Assembly (NCBI GenBank): GCA_963573385.1
Contig: CAUYLG010076827.1
Span: forward strand, 121,719 to 185,718
Origin: Cacajao melanocephalus
Lineage: Eukaryota; Chordata; Mammalia; Primates; Pitheciidae
Direction: 5' to 3'
DNA: 64,000 nucleotides
Shown piece by piece: positions 26,083-38,636 of the stretch (within the stretch, counting starts at the first letter, position 1; each line of letters begins with the position of its first letter). The notes under the pieces were generated by a model. That model saw nothing but the letters and a program-made list of their open reading frames with translations, was not told the DNA's origin and did not search any database. The translations under genes and the position numbers were made by a program.

Positions 26083-26304
26083 GTGGCCTACAAACCAGGA
26101 AGTTCATAAATTAGATCACTTAAACTTCATGCTGTATTTTTCTGTAAACTGTCTACTGATTTTCAGATTTGTTAAAAAAAATTAGATCCTTTGCCTCTGA
26201 ATAATCCACCCATGAGTTTTATACTCAGGTTAAACTGTAGGAAATGGCTTCTGGAAGCCCTGATTGAACTACATACCATGGTAACGTAACGATGCTATTG
26301 AGAT

Positions 26305-26465
26305 GATGGCTCTGCTACAACTTTCTCATGTGTAACACTGGGAGAATAACAGTACCCAAACTCAGAGGGTTAGTGACAAAATTAAATGAAGACGTGGAAA
26401 GTCTTTATAGTAGTACTTGACACAGAGTAAGGCTGAAATAAGTATTAACTACTAACTACAATTAT
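26305..26465 (+). repeat. MIR SINE fragment
   Basis: GGGAGAATAACAGTACCCA, GGGTTAGTGACAAAATTAAA, TAGTACTTGACACAGAGTAA match the MIR 3' half. Confidence 0.72.
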
Positions 26466-27753
26466 GATCATCTTGGATATAGTATGATAGGTTTGCAGCC
26501 ACTACCCATCCACTCTCATATACTCCTGTTGCAGTGTTAAGTATTTGAGACTCCATCCAGTATTAGAAATATTATATAGTCTGTGGCCTCAGGAGTGAGC
26601 CAGTAAAACCCTTCAACTGGGAAAAAAGATAACAGCCAACATTGCCAAATTATTTCATCAAATGAGGACTGACCTTGTAAGTCACTATGGATAGACACAG
26701 AATTAGTAAGTTCTAAATAAAATCTGTAAGTAAGATGTACAATGTTGAGTAATTTTCAGTAACACAAGTATTGCTCTGTGTAGGACTAAATATTGAATTC
26801 ATAATTTTGGACTGTTTAAAAAACATTTAAAGCATAAATTAAAGTTTCATTATTGAATATTCACTTCAATGCACTGCAAGAGCAAATTTTGCTTCAGAGA
26901 AGTTGGCAGGTGTATATCCAACTAAGACCCAAATACCCAAAATGAATACAGCACAGGAAGCTGTAGTGGTGGACAAATACCTCTTGTACAGAACAAGCTA
27001 TCACTTGCATAACAGAACAACCATATTACCATATTGTTCATCCACTTATCTCAAGCACAGATCCAGGTTGGTTAAAGAAAGCCATGGTAGGTAAAGCACT
27101 TAATTTAAAATATGTAAAATGAAAACCAAAAATTAAAATCACATTTTAACTTGAGTTGAGTTTCTTACTTGACTAGATTTAAACCATGGGTTACAAGGTA
27201 TTCAGGAAAAGAGTCACACAGATAAGGACTCAGGGTCCCATCAATCAGAGACTGTTGCTGGCACCCAGGAGAGTGCTCCACAGCTGGACAGAAATATGTA
27301 CAGGACAGGACGTGGAGGTCACACAGAGGAAGATACCACAGAAGCCAACACAGCCTAGAGCATAACTTAGGAGGGGCTAAAGGGAGACCAAGAAAGAGAA
27401 ATTTCTGCTTCTTGAACAACAGGATTCCCTAACGGCTCCCAGAGTTTCCTGGCCAGAGGAACCACAAGTTCACAGCTGCCAGCAGGCCTTTTCCCTGTTT
27501 CCTCTCCCTACCTCTGGGATTGCACAGGATTACAATCATTTTAAGTATTTTTGTGGGTCAAACTAGTGATAAAACAAGTTTTCTGTCAACACAGTCCCCT
27601 CTTATATATGTAAATATGACTACTCTACATAGATAGTTAAAAATAGCTAACACTTTAATACTATCTGTATTACTTACCTCTGAAAGCAAACCAGTCTATT
27701 ATATCTAAAGGCAAGAATTTGTCATGATGAAATAGAATATAAAACAGCGCAAG
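26466..27753. other. unique intronic sequence
   Basis: No gene or repeat recognised. 27160-27520 is GC-richer than its surroundings. Confidence 0.4.
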
Positions 27754-28238
27754 TGACAGGCTAAATAATAGCTCTCTTCCAAAGTTGTCCATGTCTTAAT
27801 CCCTGGAACCTGTGAATATGTTATCTTACATTAAGAAAGATCTTTATAGATACAATTAAGGAAGGATGTTGAGATTAGGTAATTATTCTGAATTATCCTG
27901 GTGGGTTCCATGTACTCAGAAGAGTCCTTTGAAGAGGGAGGCAAAAATTCAGAGAGAGGGTGAGGTGTTTACAGAGGGAAGTGGCAGCACTTGAGAAAAG
28001 GCAATGTGATGCAGGCATGAGCCGAGAACTGAGGATTGTCTCTAGACTGGAAAAGGAAAGGGAACAGATTCTCCTCCAGGGCCTCCAGAAGGAACCAGCC
28101 CTGCTGACATCTTCCCTTTAGGCCAATCAGACTGATTCTGCATTTCTGTCCTCTCAAACTATAAGATAACAAGTTCACGTTGTTTTAAGCTACTAAGTTT
28201 GTGGTAATTTGTTATAGCAGCAACAAGAAACTAACACA
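27754..28238 (+). mobile_element. 5' LTR of an MLT1-type MaLR provirus
   Basis: Starts TGACAGGCTAAATAATAG and ends AAACTAACACA. Typical MLT1 text includes TTAATCCCTGGAACCTGTGAA, CAGATTCTCC, CAGAAGGAACCAGCCCTGC and TAAGTTTGTGGTAATTTGTT. A closely related LTR lies at 29999-30513 in the same orientation. Confidence 0.9.
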
Positions 28239-29998
28239 TATTTTTGTATTCTGGAAGTGAGGTACTGCTTGTAACAAATACATAAAAATGTGGAATTAGT
28301 CTTGGAATTGGTCAATGGGTAGTAGAGAATTTTGAGCACCATGACATTAAATGGCTGGTTTACCTTGAAGAGACTTGTAGAAATATGGATGTTACAGACA
28401 CTGATGGGCAAGGAAAAAGTGAGGAGCATGGTAGAAAAAACCTATACTGTTTGAGAATATCCAAATAATCATAAACATCCTGGTGGTAGAAATATGGATG
28501 TCAAAAGCCCTGTTGGTGAGGGCTTGCAAGGAAATGAGGAACATGTTAGTGGAACGTGGAAGAAAGGGGATCCTTGTTATACAGTGGCAGAATTGGATGA
28601 ACTGGATGTGGAAAGCAGAACATGTAAGCAATGAACTTAAATACTTAGCTGAGGAAATTTCCAAGCAAACAATGAAAATGTAGCCTGGTTTATTCTTGCA
28701 GGAGAAAACAGACAAATTCAGAGAACTGATATTCAAAGAGAACCAAGGTTAGATAAATTTGGAAATTCTTAGCCTATCTAGATTGCAAAAGACACAAAAG
28801 TTAGGGGATTCACTGAAAGAAAAGTGCTCTGGAGAGAAAGACAAGAGTGAAGCTATACAACCCTTTGTTAGTGTCTCAGAAGGTTCAAAGGATCAGTGTA
28901 TTTAGTGACACAAAGGGCTCTTTGAAGAAAGTAAGCATATGATTCAAGGATCCCCTCAGGCATCTCAGCAGAAGCCAAAAATAGCAATGAATTATTCAAG
29001 AAAGATCTGCAGAGGGACCTCTTGTGTAACGGAATGAATCCCTATGACATATATGGGAGACCCACAAGGTTTTTTAGAATGATTTACCATCAGGAACACT
29101 GTCAGGTTGGATTGAGAGGGACAAAAGAAAAGAACAAAAAGTAAATGAAAGAAAGAGAGGCTATTTGACTCCCTAAATTCTTCAGGCAAAAGCCGGGGTA
29201 ATAAAACAACTCACCTGCAGATACACGCCACACTTAATAAAAAAGATTAGGCACAGTGGCTCATGCCTGTAATCTCAACACTGTGGGAGGCTGAGGCAGG
29301 GGGACTGCTTGAGCCCAGGAGTTCAAGACCAGCCTCGGCAACATGGAAAAACACCCTTTCTACTAAAAATACAAAAAAAATTGGCTGGGTGTGGTAGCAT
29401 GTGCCTGTAGTCCCAGCTTCTCGGGCGGCTGAGATGTTAGCTTGAGAGGTAGAGGTTGCAGTGAGTCATGATCGCACCACTGCACTCCAGCCTAAAGACT
29501 GAGCAAGAGCTGGTCTCATAAATAAATAAATAAATTTCAAAAAGGAAGGATATTTTAGAGGGTAGAATTGTACATGTCAAAAGGGTGAAGCCAAGAGCCT
29601 CAGAAAATTATCCCCAGACCTTGAAACCCAATGACTGAATTTTGAAATTGCTTGGAACCAGTGATTTTTTTTTATTTCATTTTCTCCCTTTTTGAATGGA
29701 AATGTCTATGACTATTCTCCAATGCCTATCCTACTCATTGTATTTTGGGAGTAGGTACCTTGTTTCAGGTGCAAAGGTGGAGAGGAATTTTGTCCCAGGA
29801 TGAATCATACCCAGAGTGTCACATAAACCAGCTTTAGATAATTAAATGATGAAATGGAACTTAGGGGCCGATGATATTTAGATGACATTTTCGATTTTGA
29901 GTTTATCTTGCAATGGGTTCAGACTTTGCAGGACCTTGGGATAGGCTGAATGCATTTATACAAGACAGATGTGAATCTTTGGGGGTTAAAGGGAAGAC
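28239..29998 (+). mobile_element. MaLR internal region
   Basis: Just after the LTR, GTGAGGTACTGCTTGTAACAA and AAAATGTGGAATTAGTCTTGG correspond to the standard start of MaLR internal sequence. The 3' part has CTTTGGGGGTTAAAGGGAAG just before the next LTR. MaLR elements lack retroviral genes and none is expected. An Alu interrupts it at 29244-29534. Confidence 0.85.
29244..29534 (+). repeat. Alu SINE (J-like)
   Basis: Dimeric Alu, diverged, ending in an AAAT-type tail (AATAAATAAATAAAT). It has inserted into the MaLR internal region. Confidence 0.94.
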
Positions 29999-30513
29999 TG
30001 CAGTAGACTGAAAGATACCCCCAACTCCACCCAAAGATATCCATGTCCTAATCCCTATAACCGATAAATATGTTACCTTATATTCAAAAGGAATTGTACT
30101 TTTCCTTCTGTATTAGAGAATTAATTTGTATTAAAGTATTAAAGGATTACTTTAAAAGAAGTATTTTGAGATGGAAAGATAATCCGGAATTACCCAGCAA
30201 GGCTTGATATAATCATACGGGTCCTTATAAGAAAGAAGCAAAGGTCAAAAAGAAGGCAATGTGACAAAAGACGGAAGGAGAGAGAAAGGCAACATGATGC
30301 ACAGCTATGATCCAAAGACTGAGGATGGCCTTTAGAAGCCAGAAAAGGCAAGAAAATGGATTCTCCCCAAAGTCTACAGAAGGAGCCAGTCCTGCTGACA
30401 CCTTAACTTTAGCCCAGGTGGGTGGATTTTTCGAGAACTGTAAAAATCATAAATAATTTTTTAAGCTACTAGATTTGTGGTAATTGGTTATCTAAACAAC
30501 AGAAAACTAACAA
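29999..30513 (+). mobile_element. 3' LTR of the MLT1-type MaLR provirus
   Basis: Starts TGCAGTAGACTGAAAGATACC and ends near AAACTAACA. It shares with the 5' copy CATGTCCTAATCCCTATAA-like text, GAGGATGGCC, GGAGCCAGTCCTGCTGACA and the TAGATTTGTGGTAATTGGTTA end. Confidence 0.9.
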
Positions 30514-31236
30514 GAATAGATACTAATTATAAATGAATACTTAGGTAATAGTATGATCTGTAATCTATAATTCACAATGTATTTTATATACTAAACACGA
30601 ATATACAAATCCTAACTGCTCCGTTAGAAGTTCTTAAGTTTGTTACACAAAGGCAACTATACAAATTAGATATTAGTGCAGGTATCATAGATTGGCTTTC
30701 AAATCTGGAGGCAGAAAAGAGAACAAAAAATGACATTCAGTACAAGAGATCAAGAGTTTACTTCTGACTACATCTGTGTCTCATAAAAAAAGACTGTTGT
30801 AAGTACACTTAAAATTGAATTTAAGCTACTTAATTATGGTGGCAACAGTGTTTTTCATTTTTATTTGTCATACCACAGTGTTGAGCACACCATTCTGAAC
30901 AATGTTGGTGTTCTATAAATATTTGTTGATTAAATAAATGACAATATATTTAAAAAGTGAATGAGAAAAAGGTACAGCCTTAGCCAGATTTGATTTTAAT
31001 TTAGATACAGCTTTATTTCAAATTAGTCTAGAAGGAATCAATGCTAAAATAAAATAGATAATTATTTAAGTCGAAGTTTTTAAAAGTCCTAAGGCAAAAA
31101 TAAAAAATATACACACATATACATACATACACAGGAAGGTTCTGGATGCAGATGGGCACACACACAAAATCAGTGTGTTTCCCTGTAGCAATAAAAAAAA
31201 TACACTTTAAAAAACCGTAACTATCCTTAAAGTTGG
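30514..31236. other. intronic sequence
   Basis: Mostly anonymous. An L2/MIR-like tail (AATGTTGGTGTTCTATAAATA) is at about 30900-30945, and a short CA/TA tract at 31102-31132. Confidence 0.45.
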
Positions 31237-31386
31237 TGATATGGTTTGGCTGTGTCCCCACCCAAATCTCAACTTCAATTGTATCTCTCAGAATTCCCAT
31301 GTTGTGGGAGTGACTCAGGGGAGGAAACTGAATCATGGGGGCCAGTCTTTGCCATGCTTTCTTGTGATAGTGAATAAGTCTCACAA
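31237..31386 (-). mobile_element. truncated THE1/MST LTR
   Basis: TGATATGGTTTGGCTGTGTC and CCCAAATCTCAACTTCAATTG are the reverse complement of an LTR 3' end. Similarity stops at AATAAGTCTCACA, so more than half the LTR is missing. Confidence 0.9.
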
Positions 31387-31889
31387 TATAAATAAATGTA
31401 ACTCCAGAGAGAGATGAGCCCTTCTAGGGTAGACAGACATTGATGGCAGCTTTTACCACTGGGGCATGAGTAGGCGGAAGAGCTAGCCTGCTACTAGCAA
31501 AGACATTTTGTTGGAATAAGAAGAAATGAGCCAACTTTTATCAGCCAAGCATGGGCTGGCATGGCAGATTGGAAAATGGAGAAACAGCTAACCCTCACTG
31601 CCAGCCAATTCTCCTTCATAATATTTCTGCTTACAAAGTCTGGTGGTAGAAGAAGCTGGTAAGTGGATGGAAAGCAGAAACAGATCCTGTGATCCCACAT
31701 GCTTAGATCCCAAACTCTGCTGCAGGGCTAGATCTCACCATGAAGAGGAAATCAGATGTGAAATCCAACTCAACTCCTGATAGAACAAAAAGATCTTGCC
31801 TAGTCACCTTAGCAGCCAGATAGTAGAAAGCATAAGGCTTTCTAGGGATACATTTTATCTACTTCAGTCTTGGTGTCCATTCAAACCCA
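31387..31889. other. unique intronic sequence
   Basis: No gene or repeat recognised. Confidence 0.4.
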
Positions 31890-33480
31890 ATTAAAAAAAA
31901 AAAAAGACAAGTGAAGAAGCAAGAAAAATGTAAGCCATGATTAGAAGGGAAAACAACAACAACAAAAGAACACTAGATAACTAAATGGTTGGAATTAACA
32001 GACAAATACGTTAAAATAACCATTACAAGGCCCAGCCTGGTGGCCCCCAGCCTGTAATCCCAGTACTTTGGGAGGCTGAGACAGGAGGATCACCTGACGT
32101 TAGGAGTTCAAGACCAGCTTGGCCAACATGGCGAAACCCCGTCTCTACTAAAAATACAAAAATTAGCCAGGTGTAGTGGCACATGCCTATGATCCCAGCT
32201 ATTCAGCAGTCTGAGGCAGGAGAATCGGTTGAACCCAGGAGGCGGAGGTTGCAGTTAGCTGAGATCGAGCCATTGCGTTCCACTCCAGCCTGGGCAATAG
32301 AGTAAGACTCCATCTCAAAAAAAATAATAAAATAAAATAACTATTATGAATATGTGAAAGAATTTAAGGAAGAATGGATGAAATGGATGAAAAGATCAAG
32401 AATTTCAGTAGATAAATGAAAACTCTAAAAAGGAAGCAAATGCAAATTCTAGAACTGATAAATACAATATCTGGGGAATGATTAATCCACTGGATGGGCT
32501 TAATGCTTAACTGGACAAAACAGAAAAAAAAAAAGAAAAGATTAGCAACCCAAAGAGAAGACAATAAAAAAATATCAAAAAGAAAGCACAGAGGAAAGAA
32601 AAATCATTAATTAAAACACCTTTCATCAGAGTTCTATGGCACAGGATCAAATGGTCTAACATATATGCAGCCATACGCTGAAAAATGAATGGAATAGAAT
32701 TGCTTGAAGATACTAGATGAGAATTTTCCAAAATGCTTGAAAGATATTAACCTAACACAGTAAATCCTGAAGCAGAAAAACAGATAGAAAATCATACATA
32801 GGTCAAATTGCTGAAAACCAGAGATAAAGGCAATAACGTGACCTCTTTAAAGTCCTAGGACAAAAAAGAAAAAAAAACCCACAACTTGACAACCTAGACA
32901 GGAGGGATAAAAAAAATTACACTATTATAAAGCGGCAAAATGTTTCGCAAAGTTGTATAGCATTTCTTCACGATAAAATATGAAGAATGAATTACGTATA
33001 TTACAATGTAACCATTTAAAATCACATAAAATGATGAAAACTAAGTACAAATGCAAGAAATAAAATGTAACATGCACACAAAATGAAAACAACAAACTTC
33101 AATTTTCAAGCAAAATAAATAAAAAACTGAAGAGGAAAATGGGAAAGAAGTTTAAAAATGATAGAATTAGGCCCAGGAATATGTTATTATTTAATATATT
33201 AAATGTAAGTGTATTCAACACAACAATTGAGAAGACGAAGACTAGATCTGGGTCTTAAAAAACAGACCCAACTTTACGCTGTTTATAAGAGCTGTGCAAT
33301 TAAGATGAAGACATAAAATGAAAGTAAAATGATCTGCATTGCAAACATCAATCATAAGAAATCCAGTGTGTCTGTATTAATATTATAAAAAGTAAACTTT
33401 AAGAGACAAATATCAGTGATAAAGTTGTATATTTCATAATGACAAAATGTTCATTAAAAAAGTGCAAAATTGGTTCTCTG
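31890..33480 (+). repeat. HAL1/old L1 copy (ORF1 to start of ORF2)
   Basis: Ordered L1M/HAL1 ORF1 text: AGAATTTAAGGAAGAATGG, AATTCTAGAACTGATAAATAC, CCACTGGATGGGCTTAA, GGTCTAACATATATG, AATTGCTGAAAACCAGAGAT. From about 33140 the text resembles the ORF2 endonuclease 5' part (AACAGACCCAACTTTACGCTG). Stops and indels throughout. An Alu interrupts it at 32029-32334. Confidence 0.8.
32029..32334 (+). repeat. Alu SINE inserted in HAL1
   Basis: Complete dimeric Alu. AAAATAACCATTACAA before (32013-32028) and AAAATAACTATTATGAA after (from 32335) form a decayed target duplication, showing it arrived after the HAL1 copy. Confidence 0.95.
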
Positions 33481-33580
33481 CCTAGACTAATAAGATTGAC
33501 AAATATCTTTTCTCTTGCATAAAATTTCTGAAGGTTATGAATCCCTTGTATGTTTATGGACCTCTTCTTAGGAACTTCTT

Positions 33581-33897
<317 letters not shown>

Positions 33898-33903
33898 TAA
33901 AAT

Positions 33904-34309
33904 TTATGCAGCCATAAAAAAGAATGAGTTCATGTCCTTTGCAGGGACATAGATGAAGCTGGAAATGATCATTCTCAGCAAACTAACTCAGAAACAGAAA
34001 ACCAAACACCCAAACTAACACAGAAACAGAAAACCAAACACCACATGTTCTCACTTATAAGTGGGAGCTGAACAATGAGAACACATGGACACAGGGAGGG
34101 GAACATCACACACCAGAGCCTATTAGGGGGTGGGGGGCAAGGGGAGGGAGAGCATTTGAACAATACCTAATGCATGTGGGGCTTAAAACCTAGATGATGG
34201 GTTGACAGGTGGAGCAAACCACCATGGCGCATGTATACTTATGTAACAAACCTGCACATTCTGCACATGTATCCCAGAACTTAAAGCAAAATAAAAAATA
34301 AATAAAATT
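33904..34309 (+). repeat. 5'-truncated L1PA/L1PB 3' end
   Basis: Text runs from ATGCAGCCATAAAAAAGAATG through CATGTTCTCACTTATAAGTG and GTATACTTATGTAACAAACC to TTAAAGCAAAATAAAAAATA. The 3'UTR G-rich tract (GGGGGTGGGGGGCAAGGGG) is present. TAAAATT on both sides may be the target duplication. A 32-bp unit is tandemly doubled at 33979-34042. Confidence 0.96.
33979..34042 (+). repeat. 32-bp tandem duplication within the L1 3'UTR
   Basis: CAAACTAACTCAGAAACAGA and the bases following it to ACACC are repeated at once at 34011-34042 with a single T/A difference. Confidence 0.95.
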
Positions 34310-34350
34310 CAATGGCTTTCAAGACCATGATCCTGTCAATCCTTGACAGC

Positions 34351-34944
<594 letters not shown>

Positions 34945-35000
34945 AAACACTGCATGTTCTCACTTATAAGTGGGAGCTGAACAACGAGAACACATGGACA
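34945..35000 (+). repeat. isolated 56-bp L1 3'UTR fragment
   Basis: Matches 34036-34091 at 53 of 56 positions (CATGTTCTCACTTATAAGTG through GAACACATGGACA) and has no L1 sequence on either side. It and the L1 3' end form direct repeats on opposite sides of the FARS2 exon. Confidence 0.95.
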
Positions 35001-35479
35001 ATGATCCAGGTAGATAATGAGATACATTCAAAACATGCCATACTGGCCATAGCATGCCTAGAATGAACTTACATTCAGAAAGCATATATGTCAAGCCTTT
35101 AGGAACCTCAGCTTTATCAAAACGCCATAATGCTTACTCTTAGCAAGAGTTACCTCAGCATTGCAGAGAATACAAGGAAGCTAAGACGAAGGGCATATCT
35201 AGTATCACCTACTCCAAAGGTATAGTGTCCTGCTCAGATTGTCTCAATGCCATGAACTGTAAGGGTTTACTTCGCAAACTGAGGCAGTGTAAAAGAGAAG
35301 ACAGAAACTGCAGAATGAAGGCAGGCAAGGGAGCAATTCACACTGCTGGAAAGCTTAAGAAACGAGCTCACGAAAGGAATATAATTCCACCTGGACACTA
35401 ACAGATGAGTAGGGTCCGGGGGCAGGCTGAGATGGCCTCTGAGACTCCCATCCCGCACGCACATGCCTTGTGTAAACTC
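35001..35479. other. unique intronic sequence
   Basis: No gene or repeat recognised. Confidence 0.4.
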
Positions 35480-35954
35480 CTCCCACTGAGTTGAGTGTGG
35501 GTGGGATCTAGGAACATGATGGGAATTTAAGACTGTGACTGGTTTACTTTATCTAACAACGCTCCATCCTGGCCGGCTGGAGAGAGATCCCCCTCTCCTG
35601 GCTGTGAAGAGGCTATGTGGCTCCGCCCCTGAGAAATCCTAAAGGAGCTCAGAGAGGTACCAGCAGCCAGGGAGAAAATGGGTAGTTCACTTTTACAGTT
35701 AGACGGAACAAATTCTCCCAACAGCCGGAGTGAGCCGATGAGAGCGCTGCAGCTTCAGAGGAGAACACAGCCCTGTATCTGCCTTGATTTCAACCTGGTA
35801 AGATACTAATTAGCAGGCCCTACCAATCCATAGCCAGACTCCTCATGCAAGGATATTGTGATACAATATATTTGTGCTATTTTAGGCCATTAAGTTTAAA
35901 GTAATTTGTTACCCCCCCAAAAAAAAAAACAAACAAACAAAAATTACTAATCCA
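35480..35954 (+). mobile_element. MLT1-type MaLR LTR, diverged
   Basis: CCTTGATTTCAACCTGGTAAG, ATTTTAGGCCATTAAGTTTA and AGTAATTTGTTACC match the MLT1 3' end, followed by an A/C-rich expansion and ATTACTAATCCA. The upstream half (GTGGGATCTAGGAACATGAT) is less clear. Confidence 0.7.
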
Positions 35955-36153
35955 GATTCAAAATGTAAGGAAGGGTGATAGGAAATTCCAGACTGAAGGA
36001 GTTTCTTTAATAGCAAAGAGAAGTGATGCAGCATGGGAAGGCTAAGGAGTAGATTCCGGAGATACAGGCAGGACTCATCTCAACGAGCCACGAGAAACAT
36101 TTTGTTCTCGTTTCTACCTTGCATTTAACCTTTTCCTAAAACATAAAAAAGTT

Positions 36154-36433
36154 GGCTGGGCATGGTGGCTAACGCCTGTAATCCCAGAACTTTGGGAGGT
36201 CAGGAGTTCGAGACCAGCCTGAACAACAGTGAAACCCTGTCTTTACTAAAAATATAAAAATTAGCTGGGCATGGTGGTGCATGCCAGTAATCCCAGCTAC
36301 TCAGGAGGTTGAGGCAAGAAAATTGCTTGCCCTGGGAGGCGGAGGTTGCAGTGAACTGAAATTGAGCCACTGCACTCTAGCCTGGGCCACAGAGCAAGAC
36401 TCTGTCTCAAAAAAAAAAGAAAAAGAAAAAAAC
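36154..36433 (+). repeat. Alu SINE with small internal deletion
   Basis: Dimeric Alu missing about 20 bp between CTTTGGGAGG and TCAGGAGTTCGAGACC. The tail is A-rich with G interruptions. Confidence 0.95.
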
Positions 36434-36639
36434 CTTACAATTGTTTCACAAATCCCCATTTGCTCTAGTTGTACCTGAACATTCATGGAGCCTCATGATT
36501 AGATGTGCAAAGTCCAGGAGGGAAAAGGCTTCATTGTAAGTGAAACACCAGCACCTGTGGTTATCACTTGGCATCGAAGCAATCATCAAGACAAATGGGA
36601 ATACAGGCTATAAGCTACAGATAGATTGAGAGGCACTGG

Positions 36640-37025
36640 TCATTAGCAAAGAACTTTGTAAAAATTTCCAACACATCACAGGCTGATAATTTTGTCACAT
36701 ATAAAATTATGCACATGACATTCCACTCAACAACAACATAATTGACATTCTTTTCAAGTGCACATGGATATTTCACCACAGAACATATTCTGGAACACAA
36801 AATAAATTCCAAAAATTTAAAAGGATTGAAATTGTACAAAAAATGTTCTATGTCCAAAATGCAAATAAATCAGAAATCAACAGTAGAAAAATATCTGAAA
36901 AATCTCCCAAACATTGGAAAATTAAACAACATACTTATAAGTAACACATGAGTCAAAGAAGTCATCACAGGAAAATTAGAAAATATATTTAAATAAATAA
37001 AAATTAAGATATGACATATTAAAAC
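36640..37025 (+). repeat. old L1 fragment, ORF2 endonuclease region
   Basis: TTCTTTTCAAGTGCACATGG, GAACACAAAATAAATTCC, GGAAAATTAAACAACATAC and AGTCAAAGAAGTCATCACAG follow L1 ORF2 endonuclease-to-linker order. Confidence 0.8.
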
Positions 37026-37105
37026 TGGAACTCATGAACTATTGGGTGGGAATGACAAAGCCATTTTGGTAGTTTCAAAAACAGTTTGGTAGTTTTTTAC
37101 AATAA

Positions 37106-37314
37106 ACCAATATTTCTCAACTGGGGGCAATTTTAGCCACCAGGGGACATTTAGCAAGGTCTGAAGACATTTTTGGTGGTCAAAACTGGGAGTGGGGAGC
37201 ATCCTGACATCTAGTGGGCGGATGCCAAAGATGTTACTAAAGATCCCATGAAAAACAGAATGGTTTCTCACAACAAAGAATTATCCAACCCAAAATATGA
37301 TGACGAAACCCTGA
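37106..37314 (+). mobile_element. MER5A (hAT-Charlie nonautonomous transposon)
   Basis: TTTCTCAACTGGGGGCAATTT, GGGGACATTTAGCAAGGTCTG, ATTTTTGGTGGTCAAAACTGG, CATCTAGTGGGCGGATGCC and CACAACAAAGAATTATCC follow the MER5A order, ending GAAACCCTG. Confidence 0.93.
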
Positions 37315-37458
37315 ATTAAAGATACTTAACATAAGACACAGCAATTCCGTTTCTAAGTATTCACCTAAATTTTTAAGTATTTACCAAAATATGAATGGAG
37401 AGACCCTGAATTAAACAGATACTTAGCATATGACACAGCAATTCCGTTTCTAAGTGTT
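37291..37458 (+). repeat. 94-bp tandem duplication across the MER5A/L1 junction
   Basis: CAAAATATG...CCCTGAATTAAA...GACACAGCAATTCC starting at 37291 recurs from 37385 with a handful of differences. The unit contains the right end of MER5A plus adjacent L1. Confidence 0.88.
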
Positions 37459-37849
37459 GAAAAAATGCAAGCTTTGAATGAAGAGACCTTCCAAACAGGC
37501 TTGTGTGAGCAACATGGCTGTTTATTCACCTGGGTGCAGGTGGGCTAAGGCCAAAAAGGGCATTAGCAAAGGGCAGTGGGATAGGAGTTGGTTTTATAGG
37601 TTTGGGTAGTTTTTTGGGAGGCAGGGGTGTTGCAGAGTAAGTTCAGTTACAGTGGTGGGGTTGGGTGAGAGGTATTTACATTATCATAAGAACAGGTAAG
37701 ATGGCAGGGTTGGGTGAGGGGCTTGTCCGGGGAAGCTCCGCTGGGCAATCAGGGACAATGGTGAATGTAGGCAGGGGGTGGGAAACTTCAGCTGAGGCAA
37801 GCAGGACTTCAGACTTTCAGGCTCCAGGCTTGCATATGGAGACCTGAAA
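37455..37849 (-). mobile_element. solo LTR, ERV1 type (LTR2/HERV-E-like)
   Basis: On the minus strand it contains a polyadenylation signal in CAGGTGAATAAACAGCC and the late block CACACAAGCCTGTTTGG with GGTCTCTTCA. CTAAG flanks both sides (37450-37454 and 37850-37854), and removing the LTR restores continuous L1 text. Family assignment is by memory of the 3' end. Confidence 0.78.
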
Positions 37850-37995
37850 CTAAGTATTTACCTAAAATACGGAAACATATGTGCACTGGAAGTCCAATGA
37901 ATCAATGCTCATAACAGCTTCCTTCAGAATGGCCCAACCCAAAACATACATCAACTAGTAAATGGAGAAACTGTGGTATATTCATACAGCAGAAC

Positions 37996-38636
37996 TGTCA
38001 GAGGCATCTGAACTGACTCCATCTTGAGTAGGGGCTGGGTAAAATGAGGGTGATACCTGCTGGGCTGTATTCCTAGGAGGTCAGGCATTCTGAGTCACAG
38101 AATGAGATAGGAGGCCAGCAGGGGTGGTATCACAAGATATAGGTCATAAAAACCCTGCTGAGAAAACAGGATATGGTAAAGAACCAGGTCAAAACCCACC
38201 AAATCCAAGATGGTGACAAAAGTGGCCTCTGGTCTTCTTCATTGCTCCTTATATGTTAATTTTAATGCATTAGCATGTTAAAAGACATTCCCACCAGCAC
38301 AATGACAGTTTACAAATGCCCTGGCAATGTCTGGAAATTACCTTATATACTCTAAAAGGGAGAGGAGCCTCACTTCTGGGAATTGCCTGCTCCTCTCCTG
38401 GAAAACTCATGAATAATCCACCCCTTGTTTAGCATATAATCAAGAAATAATCATAAGTATACTCAGTGGAGCAGCCCATAACACTGTTCTGTCTATGGAG
38501 TAGCCATTCTTTTGTTTCTTTACTTTCTTAATAAACTTGCTTTCACTTTACACTGTGGACTTGCACCAAATTCTTTTTTATAGGAGATACAAAAATACTC
38601 TCTTGGGGGCTGGATCAGGACCCCTTTCTGGTAGCA
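37996..38636 (+). mobile_element. solo LTR, ERV1 type
   Basis: Begins TGTCAGAGGCATCTGAACTG and ends CCCCTTTCTGGTAGCA. It has TTTAGCATATAATCAAGAAA, AATAAA at 38530-38535 and a CTTGCTTTCACTTTAC block. GAAC before and GGAC after could be a 4-bp target duplication with one change. L1 text continues across it. Subfamily not certain. Confidence 0.85.

Noticed and set aside
27749..30514. CAAG on both sides of the MaLR provirus as a target duplication
   Set aside because: The match overlaps the uncertain LTR terminus and would be 4 bp rather than the 5 bp usual for MaLR, so I do not count it.
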